In this document: positions 8,639-16,212 of the stretch, piece after piece
How positions within the stretch are numbered: the first letter of the stretch is position 1
How the letters are laid out: the number at the start of each line of letters is the position of its first letter
Assembly: GCA_011620135.1 (NCBI GenBank)
Contig: WOZS01000001.1
Location: 1-52,750 of the forward strand
DNA length: 52,750 nt
Direction of reading: 5' to 3'
Origin: Gammaproteobacteria bacterium
GTDB taxonomy: Bacteria > Pseudomonadota > Gammaproteobacteria > WOZS01
Position numbers and translations under genes: made by a program
The notes under the pieces: generated by a model
Told to the model about the DNA's origin: nothing
The model's input: only the letters and a program-made list of their open reading frames with translations
Database searches by the model: none

Positions 8639-9064
8639 TTAGCTGGGATTCCAGGGACGGACCACCGAGCTGCCCCTGATCAGGGTCTCGCCCTTCTGGT
8701 TCACCGCCGAGATCTCCAGTTCTGCATGGGGAACGCCCTGCTCTTCATAGAGCTTGACGATCTTGCCCGAGAAAGTCACATTGTCATCGGGCCACAGCCG
8801 GGAGCGAAAGCTCACGGTGTACTTCTTGACCGAAGCGGGTCCAAACCATTCGGCAGGTACCCGGCTGAGAACACCGGCTGTCAGCATGCCCATGCCGAAC
8901 ACGCTCTCGAGCCCGGCCATGCGGGCGAAGGTTTCGTCGTGATGGATGGGGTTGAAGTCTCCGCCAGCGCCAGCGTACTTGACGAAATGTGTCCGGGTGA
9001 AGCCGTTCACCTCGAACTTGAACTCTTCTCCTTCCTTGAGGCTTTTCCAATCCACAGTGCTCAT
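8639..9064 (-). CDS. MaoC-family acyl-CoA hydratase subunit
   Basis: 141 aa, one hot-dog domain. The hydratase-2 signature is intact around residues 30-47 (YAGAGGDFNPIHHDETFA) with catalytic Asp36 and His41. The start ATG overlaps the previous gene's stop (ATGA), and an AAGGA sits directly upstream. In the family such single-domain proteins pair with a second subunit to hydrate enoyl-CoA thioesters; the adjacent 149-aa protein is the obvious partner, an arrangement like ChsH1 with the N-terminal part of ChsH2 in steroid catabolism. The substrate is not readable from sequence. It is the last gene of a minus-strand operon running from about 14.75 kb. Confidence 0.85.
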   Translation of the reverse strand: MSTVDWKSLKEGEEFKFEVNGFTRTHFVKYAGAGGDFNPIHHDETFARMAGLESVFGMGMLTAGVLSRVPAEWFGPASVKKYTVSFRSRLWPDDNVTFSGKIVKLYEEQGVPHAELEISAVNQKGETLIRGSSVVRPWNPS

Positions 9065-9510
9065 TCCTTCACCACTCCCCCTGTCTGGATAATGGTACTT
9101 GTGGCACGGACCACGACCTTGCCGTTTTGATCCTTGAACAGTGTGGGGATCTCATAGAATTGCATCACCCCACCCCGCTTGCCTTCCTTCTGATAGCTCT
9201 TCACCTCCCCCATCTCGGGAGTCAATGTCTCTCCGGCGCAGATAGGCCGCTCGAACTCATATTCCTGCCCGCCATGGAGGACGAAACGCAGATCCAGGTT
9301 CAACTTGGCCAGATGGCTGAACATTTCCTCTTCGCTGGTGAAGTGGGCGGCCACCGAAAGATAGGTTGGCGGCGCCACCACGCCTGGCAAGCCGGCCGCC
9401 TTGGCGGCATCCGTATCGTGATACATGGGGTTGTCATCCAGAATCGAGTTGGCAAACTCGTGAATCTTGCCGCGCTCAATGGGAATGCCCGGTGGTTTGA
9501 TTGCTGCCAT
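9061..9510 (-). CDS. MaoC-like (FAS1-type dehydratase N-domain) subunit
   Basis: 149 aa, similar to the N-terminal hot-dog domain of two-domain MaoC hydratases. It has ANSILDDNPMYHD (residues 20-32), resembling a hydratase signature with Asp26 and His31, then GVVAPPTYLSVA and a C-terminal strand region with RGGVMQFYEIPTLFKDQNG. In heteromeric hydratases this subunit mainly shapes the acyl-CoA site. The start at 9510 is preceded by AAGGAG. Its stop overlaps the next gene by four bases, which supports a complex with the 141-aa subunit. In actinobacteria the equivalent domain is fused to a DUF35 domain; here DUF35 is a separate gene at 11.6-12.1 kb. Confidence 0.8.
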   Translation of the reverse strand: MAAIKPPGIPIERGKIHEFANSILDDNPMYHDTDAAKAAGLPGVVAPPTYLSVAAHFTSEEEMFSHLAKLNLDLRFVLHGGQEYEFERPICAGETLTPEMGEVKSYQKEGKRGGVMQFYEIPTLFKDQNGKVVVRATSTIIQTGGVVKE

Positions 9511-9611
9511 AGATCGATCTCCTTACTGTTTCCTGACCATTGCCCTGGTGATGCACCCGCCCCCACCCATCATGGTATGGGATGTATTCGCGAGGGACAT
9601 CATACTCCAGA

Positions 9612-10766
9612 CTATTTTTCCTTGCTCAGTATATGAATCACACAGACAGAGCCTGCGCCCATCATGTGGGCCAGTGCCATCCTGGCGCCCGGCACCTGGC
9701 GTTGTTGTGCCTGGCCGCGGAGCTGCAGGGTACATTCCCAGATCTGGGCAAGCCCCGTGGGGCCCCCGGGATGGCCGCGGGCAATCAAGCCGCCATCTGT
9801 GGAAAATGGGATGCGGCCGCCAAGGGCCGTGGCCCCTTCTGCCACCAGGCGGTCTCCCTCGCCAGGGCCGCAAAAGCCCAGCAACTCGTAATACATGAGC
9901 TCTTCAATGGGGAAGGCGTCATGGACATGAACCAAGCTGATAGCCTCGGGACCAACACCGGCCTGCTCATAGGCAGCCCTGCTGGTGGTGGTGGTAAGTT
10001 CGCTGGGACCGACCACAGCCCCCAGAAACACATGGCCTTCGGTGTAGCTTTCAGACTGCATCTGGGAGGCGATCACCCGCACCAGAGGCCGCCCATTGGC
10101 CACCTTTCTGGCCACATCCTTGCTCGCCACGATGGCGCAGGCCGCTCCCGCCCCGGCGGCACAAGCCATCATGGAGGTATGGGGATAAGCCACCATGTTG
10201 GACTTGAGCACCTCCTCGGGGGTGACTTCATGGTCAGACTGGCGCTGGGCGTTGGGGTTGAAGCGGGCATGATTCCAGTTCTTGGCTGCGATCTTGGCAT
10301 AGGTCTCGACCGTGGTGCCGCAGTCATGCATGCGCCGCACCGCCCAGAGAGCGAAAAAGGCAGCCGGCAGAACGATCTGTTCCACCTTGGGCCCCTCGAT
10401 CATCTCCATCATGCCCATGCGCATGCCCAAGGTCAGCATGTCATCGAATCCCACCGCCATGGCTATCTCGCTATGGCCGCCGGCCACAGCCAGCACAGCC
10501 TCGCGAAAAGCACTCGACCCTGTGGCCGAGGCATTTTCCACATGCACCACAGGAAGACCGGTCAGCCCATAATCCTTGGCATAGCTGACACCCTCCAGCA
10601 TGGTGCCCCCGATATATCCGGAATAGAGGGCGCCCACCTGCTGGAATGGCACCCCGGCGTCCTGCAGAGCCTGCTGACCGGCATGAAAAGCCATGTCCCG
10701 GGTGCTGATCCCATGTTTTCCAAACGGGTGCATGCCAACGCCAATCACATAGACATCCTTAAGCAT
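9612..10766 (-). CDS. Thiolase-fold protein, lipid-transfer/Ltp2-like (acetyl-CoA acetyltransferase family) without the nucleophilic cysteine
   Basis: 384 aa from the ATG at 10766, preceded by a strong GGAGGGAGG; the open frame further upstream is not needed. The fold is thiolase: VYVIGVGMHPFG at the start, the central VENASATGSSAFREA, VHDAFPIEEL, GGLIARGHPGGPTG and GAGSVCVIHIL at the end. The position normally holding the acyl-accepting cysteine (VENAC) is Ser80. That substitution, together with a DUF35 gene in the operon, points to the SCP-x/Ltp group in which Ltp2-type members do retro-aldol cleavage of a side chain rather than thiolysis. The catalytic assignment is inference. A 20-bp perfect palindrome lies 58 bases upstream. 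Confidence 0.8.
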   Translation of the reverse strand: MLKDVYVIGVGMHPFGKHGISTRDMAFHAGQQALQDAGVPFQQVGALYSGYIGGTMLEGVSYAKDYGLTGLPVVHVENASATGSSAFREAVLAVAGGHSEIAMAVGFDDMLTLGMRMGMMEMIEGPKVEQIVLPAAFFALWAVRRMHDCGTTVETYAKIAAKNWNHARFNPNAQRQSDHEVTPEEVLKSNMVAYPHTSMMACAAGAGAACAIVASKDVARKVANGRPLVRVIASQMQSESYTEGHVFLGAVVGPSELTTTTSRAAYEQAGVGPEAISLVHVHDAFPIEELMYYELLGFCGPGEGDRLVAEGATALGGRIPFSTDGGLIARGHPGGPTGLAQIWECTLQLRGQAQQRQVPGARMALAHMMGAGSVCVIHILSKEK

Positions 10767-10823
10767 AGCCTCCCTCCTTTTAATGTCCTGGTTATGTGTT
10801 ATGTTCCAGGCCAGACTGCACAA

Positions 10824-10843
10824 CACATCCTGTACAGGATGTG
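10824..10843. promoter_or_regulatory. Perfect 20-bp palindrome, probable operator
   Basis: CACATCCTGT followed by its exact reverse complement, with no spacer, located 58 bases before the thiolase-like start and downstream of the zinc-ribbon gene. Its size and symmetry suit a dimeric repressor of the TetR type. No regulator gene is in the window. Confidence 0.5.
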
Positions 10844-10896
10844 CCAAGGTCCAGAACTTACCTGCTGCACGGCAGCACCCTTACAATTGTTAGATT

Positions 10897-11556
10897 TTAT
10901 CTGATGATGCAGTCTTCACCGAGCACATTCATCATTAGGCCTTTAATGGTGCAAACTACGGTCAGCCTCTGACCTTGCCGCAGACTGCCAAGTTGATTGT
11001 TCATTGAGTCATCAAAGAAGGCTTGTACTTGCGGGATTTCGAATTGTTTTCCCGTTCCAAGAGTGACATATAAGTTGCCCAAGATGTCTTTCTTGATGTC
11101 ACCGACGATCCCAGTAACTTCTACAAGCTTTCCTTTATAGCGGTTATCTGCAGCGACCTCGTTGCTATTGTAGTCACCGAGAAGCTGCCGAATGTCCACC
11201 TGCATTGCAGAGGCTTCTGGTGCCGCCTCGTTCTTGCTAGAGGACTGCGACCTAGAGGACTGCGACGAACTTCCTGAAGAAGTAGATTTTTTACCGCCAT
11301 CTTGAGCTGCCAAAATGGCCAGGCTAAAAAGCAGCCACGTGAATGAAATCACCCTTGCCTTTGTGGAATATCCTTTACGCAGCGTGAACCAAGCGAAGAT
11401 AAGGGGCACCAGCAGAATCCCGATGCCCAGAAGAATGCTTACCGGACGCTCCGCTGGTGTAGCCGTCCGAGGCGAGTTTGGGCGTCCACAATTTGGACAT
11501 GCAGGTGCAGCATCTGACATTTCCTTGCTGCAGTCGGGGCAGATAATCATCGGCAT
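10897..11556 (-). CDS. Zinc-ribbon membrane protein with C-terminal OB-fold (tRNA_anti-like) domain
   Basis: 219 aa from the ATG at 11556, chosen for the AAAGGAG six bases before it. In order: a zinc ribbon (CPDC...CPNC, Cys 6, 9, 20, 23), two hydrophobic helices at about 38-59 and 69-84, a serine-rich linker at about 88-110, and a beta-rich C-terminal part (VDIRQLLGDYNSNEVAADNRYKG...) like the OB-fold tRNA_anti-like family. The topology suggests a cytoplasmic ribbon and an OB-fold reached through a flexible linker; no enzymatic function is known to me. It sits between the DUF35 and thiolase genes, breaking the catabolic operon, and its DNA is visibly richer in A and T than its neighbours, suggesting separate acquisition. 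Confidence 0.7.
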   Translation of the reverse strand: MPMIICPDCSKEMSDAAPACPNCGRPNSPRTATPAERPVSILLGIGILLVPLIFAWFTLRKGYSTKARVISFTWLLFSLAILAAQDGGKKSTSSGSSSQSSRSQSSSKNEAAPEASAMQVDIRQLLGDYNSNEVAADNRYKGKLVEVTGIVGDIKKDILGNLYVTLGTGKQFEIPQVQAFFDDSMNNQLGSLRQGQRLTVVCTIKGLMMNVLGEDCIIR

Positions 11557-11624
11557 CGGAATCTCCTTTGCCGACTGTGGAGCGCAACAGCCTGTTGTCG
11601 CTTCATTAGGCTGCCCATGCGCCC

Positions 11625-12059
11625 TCAAGCCCTGTCGGGCTCGAAACAGAAGGTCATGTGCTCGATGTTGTCATCGAGGCGTTTGTTGGGCATCTTGACT
11701 GGCTGGAAAGCAAGTCGCATGGGCATGCCGATCTCCCAATCTCCCTGTTGACCAAGAATGATGGACTGGATGCGCACCCCACCCGGCAGGTCGATCTGTC
11801 CCACGCCATAGCCGCTTTGATCGCCCATTTTCAAGGTACCCATACGCGGATCCTTGACATACGTCCAGGAATATAAAATACCCCTTGCAGGCAGCTCGCA
11901 ATCCTCCACCGGACCCGAGGTGATGGGGCACAGCTTGCGGCGTGGATAAAAATATTTTCCTGTCTGAGGGCTGTAGGAACCCAGCAACGCTCCAAGATCA
12001 CCTGGTTCCCCGGATGGCAGGCGAAAATAATCCTTTTCCAGAGGCACTTGCATGGTCAT
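11625..12059 (-). CDS. DUF35 OB-fold acyl-CoA-binding protein
   Basis: 144 aa from the ATG at 12059, nine bases after AGGAG. It belongs to the DUF35 (ChsH2 C-terminal, benzoylsuccinyl-CoA thiolase small-subunit) group: an N-terminal rubredoxin-like segment in which only two cysteines remain (LCPITSGPVEDCELPARG), followed by an OB-fold with GILYSWTYVKDP and GVGQIDLPGGVRIQS. DUF35 proteins bind thiolase-fold enzymes and help position the acyl-CoA, so the thiolase-like protein of this operon is the likely partner. Two of the usual four zinc ligands are missing. Confidence 0.8.
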   Translation of the reverse strand: MTMQVPLEKDYFRLPSGEPGDLGALLGSYSPQTGKYFYPRRKLCPITSGPVEDCELPARGILYSWTYVKDPRMGTLKMGDQSGYGVGQIDLPGGVRIQSIILGQQGDWEIGMPMRLAFQPVKMPNKRLDDNIEHMTFCFEPDRA

Positions 12060-12149
12060 AGACAACAACTCCTGGTTTTGTGGAACGGCCCTGCTCTCAT
12101 GGCTGTTGCGCGGTATATGGCATGCCCAAAATCCTGAAGCCCCAACGCC

Positions 12150-13409
12150 TCAGGCCGCAGCCCGGGGGCCCGTGGGCACTTCTGAGTACGGCACGGCCTT
12201 GTCCACCCTGATCTCCGTGGGCAAGCCAAGCACACGCTCGCCGATGATGTTGCGTTGCACCTCATCGGCACCGCCAGCGATGCGGATGGCCGGCGAACCC
12301 AGATAAATGGATTGCCACAGCGCTTTCAGTGGCGCATCTTCGCCATAGAGGCTCCCGTTGGCACACGAGATATCCATGCCGAAGGCTCCCAGCTCCTGAA
12401 GCAGGATGCCCATGGCAAGCTTGATGATCGAACCCTCTGGGCCAGGCATCTTGCCCTGGGACAAGGCCGTCACCAAGCGGTTGCCGGTCAGCTCGAGACC
12501 ACGCAGGCGGCAGATGAGGTCAGCGAGGCGCTGGCGGACGTGGCTGTCCTCGATGGCAGAGCGACCATCGTAGGCCGTGCAGGACGACACATAGCTCAGC
12601 AGATCAGCCAGGCCGAAGCCGGCACCCATACCCCCGCCGCCGATGGTCATGCGCTCATTCATCAAGGTGGTAATGGCCACCTGCCAACCCTGGCCCACCT
12701 CGCCGAGACGGTTAGCGTCTGGAATGCGCACATCGGTGAAGAACACCTCGTTGAAGTTGGCGCCACCTGTCATCTGTTTGATGGGGCGGATCTCGATGCC
12801 TGGGCTTTTCATGTCCACGATGAAATAGGTAAGCCCCTTGTGCTTGGGAACCGTGAAATCCGAGCGCGTCACCAGGATGCCATAGCGCGAGTAATGTGCC
12901 CCTGAGGTCCACACCTTCTGACCATTGATGATCCAGTCATTGCCATCCCGCTGTGCCTTGGTGCGCAAGGCGGCGAGGTCGGAACCGGCGCCGGGCTCGG
13001 AAAACAGCTGGCACCAGATCTCGTCCCCACGGGCCATGGGCTTGAGATACTTCTGCTTCTGCTCTTCTGTACCATGGGACATGATGGTGGGGCCAGCCAT
13101 GCCGATACCAATAGCAAAGATGTTTGGCGGTACCTCGAACTTGCCTTCCTCTTGTCCCCAGATCACGCTCTGGACGGGTGAGACGCCACGCCCGCCGTAG
13201 GCGGTGGGCCACGTCAGGCAAGCCCAGCCGCCATCGGCCTTGCGGGCTTGCCATGCCTTGGCTTCCTGGACCATCTTGGCTTCGTCGCCGGGCTCCTCGA
13301 ACAAGCCAAGGCCTCGACCGCTCTTCTCGCGGGGCTTGGCGTTCTTCTCAAGCCACGACCTGGCCTCGGCGCGAAACGCGGCTTCTTCTGGGGAATCCTC
13401 AAAATCCAT
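12150..13409 (-). CDS. Acyl-CoA dehydrogenase, catalytic-type subunit
   Basis: 419 aa, start at 13409 after GGAGGA. Typical acyl-CoA dehydrogenase features: YGGRGVSPVQS in the N-terminal helical domain, WCQLFSEPGAGSDLAALRT in the beta domain (FAD/substrate), DWIINGQKVWTSGAH, and a C-terminal AGGADEVQRNIIGERVLGLP. A glutamate is present at the isovaleryl-CoA-dehydrogenase-type position (Glu252, MNERMTIGGGG), while the medium-chain-type YEGT glutamate is absent. It oxidises an acyl-CoA to the 2,3-enoyl-CoA using FAD and electron-transfer flavoprotein. The neighbouring gene encodes a second subunit with Asp at the catalytic position, as expected for the alpha2beta2 enzymes of steroid side-chain catabolism. 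It is 48 % of the pair encoded by the operon's first two genes. Confidence 0.88.
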   Translation of the reverse strand: MDFEDSPEEAAFRAEARSWLEKNAKPREKSGRGLGLFEEPGDEAKMVQEAKAWQARKADGGWACLTWPTAYGGRGVSPVQSVIWGQEEGKFEVPPNIFAIGIGMAGPTIMSHGTEEQKQKYLKPMARGDEIWCQLFSEPGAGSDLAALRTKAQRDGNDWIINGQKVWTSGAHYSRYGILVTRSDFTVPKHKGLTYFIVDMKSPGIEIRPIKQMTGGANFNEVFFTDVRIPDANRLGEVGQGWQVAITTLMNERMTIGGGGMGAGFGLADLLSYVSSCTAYDGRSAIEDSHVRQRLADLICRLRGLELTGNRLVTALSQGKMPGPEGSIIKLAMGILLQELGAFGMDISCANGSLYGEDAPLKALWQSIYLGSPAIRIAGGADEVQRNIIGERVLGLPTEIRVDKAVPYSEVPTGPRAAA

Positions 13410-13456
13410 GGGTATGTTCCTCCTTCATGTCTTCTTGACCTACCAGATGCGCTGCC

Positions 13457-14578
13457 TCAGCCTGCCTTGGGGTAACCCAGCTTGGTGATCAGGCGATCCC
13501 GCCACAAGCGGCGATCACCCAGCTGATATTCCAGGTGCCGGGCTCGCTTGACAAACATATGCGGATCGGCCTGCCAGGTAAACCCAATGCCGCCATGGAT
13601 CTGCACGTTTTCCTGGGAAGCGAACTCGAAGGCATCACCTGCTGCAACCCGCGCAAGACAGGCGGCCACACCCAACTCCGGGGCGTTCTTGGACAGCGCC
13701 CAGGCACCGTAATAGCAATTGGAGCGTGCCAGTTCCAGCTTGGTGAACATATCCGCCAGGCGATGCTTGATGGCCTGGAAGGAACCCAGGGGGCGACCAA
13801 ACACATAGCGTTCCTTGGCATAGGCCACAGCCATCTGCAAGGCATGGTCGCCTCCGCCCAGCTGCTCGAACGCCAACAGCACAGCAGCCCGATCGAAGAG
13901 CTGCTGGATAAGCGCCCAGCCGGCACCGGCAGGACCAAGAAGCTCTCCTGGGGCGCCATCAAATGCCACCTTGGCCAGTGGCTTGGTCTGGTCCATGACC
14001 TGCAATGCCTGGCATTTGACGTGTTCGTCAGCCTTTTTCACCAGAAACAGGCTGATGCCATCGCTGCCCTCGCTGGTACGCGCCGCCACAAGCATTACAT
14101 CGGCGCACAAGGCATCGGTCACCGGGTCCTTGGTGCCTGTCAACTTGTCTTTCTGGCTCTTGAGCCTGATGCCTTGAGGGTCCAGACGGCCACCTTCGGC
14201 CACCGCCAACGCGCCGATCATCTGGCCACTGGCCAACTCCGGCAGATAGCGCTTTTTTTGCTCTTCCGAGCCCATGAGCAACAGGGCCTCTGTGACCAGG
14301 TAACTGCTCGAGGCCAGGGGCACGCAGGCCAGGGCCCGGCCCACCTCTTCGGCCACCACACAGGCTTCCAGATAACCAAGCCCGCTGCCGCCGTATTCCT
14401 CGGGCACAGCAAGGCCAATCCAGCCATTCTCTGCCATCTGTTCCCACAATGGCTGATCGTGATATGCCGTGGGATCGTCCATGATCTGATGGACACGCTC
14501 CATGGTCGAGCGCTCCGACAACAGTCGGCGTGCTGCATCACGAACCATCTCCTGGTCATCAGAAAAGGCAAAGTTCAT
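13457..14578 (-). CDS. Acyl-CoA dehydrogenase, probable non-catalytic partner subunit
   Basis: 373 aa, start at 14578 eight bases after AAGGAGG. It is the first gene of the operon. N-terminal FSDDQEMVRDAARRLLSE and VPEEYGGSGLGYLEA are characteristic, as is VQIHGGIGFTWQADPHMFVKRA near the end. In the beta domain the usual EPxAGSD sequence is replaced by ALAVAEGGRLDPQ, and helix G carries Asp229 (LFDRAAVLLAFEQLGG) where a catalytic Glu would be. Such degenerate partners occur in heterotetrameric dehydrogenases (FadE26-27, FadE28-29 type) that bind only two FADs. I therefore infer a complex with the 419-aa subunit immediately downstream. Confidence 0.85.
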   Translation of the reverse strand: MNFAFSDDQEMVRDAARRLLSERSTMERVHQIMDDPTAYHDQPLWEQMAENGWIGLAVPEEYGGSGLGYLEACVVAEEVGRALACVPLASSSYLVTEALLLMGSEEQKKRYLPELASGQMIGALAVAEGGRLDPQGIRLKSQKDKLTGTKDPVTDALCADVMLVAARTSEGSDGISLFLVKKADEHVKCQALQVMDQTKPLAKVAFDGAPGELLGPAGAGWALIQQLFDRAAVLLAFEQLGGGDHALQMAVAYAKERYVFGRPLGSFQAIKHRLADMFTKLELARSNCYYGAWALSKNAPELGVAACLARVAAGDAFEFASQENVQIHGGIGFTWQADPHMFVKRARHLEYQLGDRRLWRDRLITKLGYPKAG

Positions 14579-14680
14579 CGATTCATCCTCCTTAGGTGCC
14601 CCTTATAGATATTTGCGCCCGGCCCATGACATGGGCTCGTCTGCCATCCGGAGTCCTGGTCGCGTTTTATCTCAAGCTTA

Positions 14681-14744
14681 TCTAGGTTCAGTTCTAGGTT
14701 CAGTTGTTCAGGTTCACTGTTGCAAGATTCACTCTTACGGTTCA
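14681..14744. repeat. Tandem 12-bp repeat TCTAGGTTCAGT x2 plus further GGTTCA motifs
   Basis: Two exact adjacent copies at 14681-14692 and 14693-14704, followed by GGTTCA at 14711 and 14739. The hexamer starts lie at 14685, 14697, 14711 and 14739. They fall in the untranslated leader of the catabolic operon, directly after the predicted transcription start, a sensible place for a repressor or for an RNA-level signal. Confidence 0.6.
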
Positions 14745-14760
14745 GCTTTTGAGTTTTGAG

Positions 14761-14789
14761 ATTATAGAAAGCAAATTCAGGTCTGTCAA
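14761..14789 (-). promoter_or_regulatory. Perfect sigma70 consensus promoter of the catabolic operon
   Basis: On the minus strand TTGACA (14789-14784), a 17-base spacer and TATAAT (14766-14761): both hexamers and the spacing are exact consensus. The -35 hexamer sits in a GTCTG-6-CAGAC inverted repeat (14781-14796). Transcription would start near 14754, about 175 bases before the first start codon. A promoter this strong on catabolic genes implies a tight repressor. Confidence 0.8.
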
Positions 14790-14870
14790 GGCAGACTATA
14801 GGTTGTACTAGGCCCTTTGCGATCCGTTCCCGGAAAAGCCTTTATGGTCTTTATGCCGGGAACTATGGGC

Positions 14871-14899
14871 TTGCCATGTCTCTCCACATGGCGTATATA
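14871..14899 (+). promoter_or_regulatory. Possible promoter of the malate dehydrogenase gene
   Basis: TTGCCA (14871-14876), 17 bases, TATATA (14894-14899). It is less close to consensus than the divergent promoter and would leave a leader of about 300 bases before mdh. A CATGT-6-ACATG inverted repeat covers the spacer (14875-14890). Confidence 0.35.
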
Positions 14900-15212
14900 T
14901 AATTTCACGTTGCTTCAGGCATGCCCTTCTGCCATCGAACAACATTTAGACTTGAATCGACTGCAACCAAGCCCTTAACCCTGCAAGGGGTCTCTACGGA
15001 GAGCGCCATGGCGACCATGCAGGCCATGCCTGTTTACGGTTATACGATCCAGCTGGAACCAGGGCCGCCTGGGTCTCAAGGTTTGCTCGCCTGCAAGGCG
15101 CTTCTTTTACTTGGCCTGCCATCTCTTCCGCCTGGATATACCTCCTTGTCCCAAGGTGTGGTTGCATCTATTTGTCCATCTTGTCCGTCGCCTTCTTGAG
15201 GAGTATGCCCCC

Positions 15213-16199
15213 ATGAAAGAACCCTTACACGTTGCCATCTCCGGAGCTGCGGGACAGATCGGTTATGCGCTCGCCTTTCGGATCGCGGCAGGCGACATGC
15301 TGGGCAGCGAACAGCCTGTCGCACTGCGGCTTCTGGAGATTCCCCAGGTAGTCCAGTCCCTGGAAGGTGTCCACATGGAACTGCAGGATTGCGCCTTTCC
15401 ACTGCTGCAGGAGGTGGTCACCACATCAGATACGGAGGAAGCCTTCAATGGATGTGATATCGCCTTGCTGGTGGGTGCCCGGCCCCGGGGCCCTGGTCAG
15501 GAACGCAAGGACCTGCTGCAGGCCAATGCAGCCATCTTTTCCGCGCAGGGACGAGCCCTCGATGCGGTAGCCAGCCGCCAAGTGAAAGTGCTGGTGGTGG
15601 GCAACCCCGCCAACACCAACGCCCTGATCGCCTCCAGCAACGCCAAACGCCTCAACCCCCAACAGTTCAGCGCCATGACCAGACTGGATCACAACCGCAC
15701 CAAGGCCCAGCTGGCTGCCAGATTGCAATGCTCGGTCCGGGAGGTGAAGCGCGTGACCATCTGGGGAAATCACAGCGCCACCCAGGTTCCCGATGTTACC
15801 CAGGCCCTCATTGCCGACCGTCCCGCCTGGCCGCAGTTGGATCATGGCTGGGTGGAAGACACCATGATTCCCCTGGTGCAACAGCGCGGTGCTGCGGTGA
15901 TCAAGGCCCGGGGTGCTTCGTCGGCTGCATCGGCGGCCTCGGCCATCATGGACCATGTGCGCGACTGGGTCCAGGGCACAGCGCCAGGGGATTGGGTCAG
16001 CATGGCCATTCCGTCGGATGGTTCCTACGGCATCGAGACCGGCCTCTTTTGCTCTTATCCCGTGGTATGCCGCGATGGCCGCTACAACATCGTGCCCGAT
16101 CTTGCCATCGAGGAACCCATTCGCAAGCGCATAAAGGCAACGGTTGCCGAATTGCTTGAGGAGCGCGAAGCGGTGGCCGCACTCCTCAAGCCATCGTAA
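15213..16199 (+). CDS. mdh: Malate dehydrogenase
   Basis: 328 aa from the ATG at 15213, after GAGGAG (15198-15203). It has the NAD-binding [37 protein letters not shown] (substrate-binding arginines), [30 protein letters not shown] and the catalytic histidine in [12 protein letters not shown]. This is the long type related to cytosolic and NADP-dependent MDHs, common in proteobacteria. It interconverts malate and oxaloacetate in the TCA cycle. The gene runs convergently with ftsZ, with only 13 bases between the two stop codons and no visible terminator. Confidence 0.95.
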   Translation: MKEPLHVAISGAAGQIGYALAFRIAAGDMLGSEQPVALRLLEIPQVVQSLEGVHMELQDCAFPLLQEVVTTSDTEEAFNGCDIALLVGARPRGPGQERKDLLQANAAIFSAQGRALDAVASRQVKVLVVGNPANTNALIASSNAKRLNPQQFSAMTRLDHNRTKAQLAARLQCSVREVKRVTIWGNHSATQVPDVTQALIADRPAWPQLDHGWVEDTMIPLVQQRGAAVIKARGASSAASAASAIMDHVRDWVQGTAPGDWVSMAIPSDGSYGIETGLFCSYPVVCRDGRYNIVPDLAIEEPIRKRIKATVAELLEEREAVAALLKPS

Positions 16200-16212
16200 T
16201 TCGATTAGACCA

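Larger units (their letters stand above)
14579..15212. other. Divergent 634-bp regulatory region between the catabolic operon and mdh
   Basis: AT-rich relative to its surroundings. It holds a consensus minus-strand promoter (14761-14789), four TGAACC/GGTTCA motifs in the leader (14681-14744), and a weaker plus-strand promoter (14871-14899). The remaining 14907-15212 shows no gene I can support; a possible 92-codon frame from 14921 has no ribosome-binding site and no protein-like pattern. Confidence 0.6.

Noticed and set aside
14681-14744. CRISPR array
   Set aside because: Only two 12-bp units without spacers; it is a tandem repeat in a leader, not an array.
14921-15199. A 92-codon open frame upstream of mdh
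   Set aside because: No ribosome-binding site, low-complexity translation, and it overlaps the mdh leader. Nothing in it looks protein-like.
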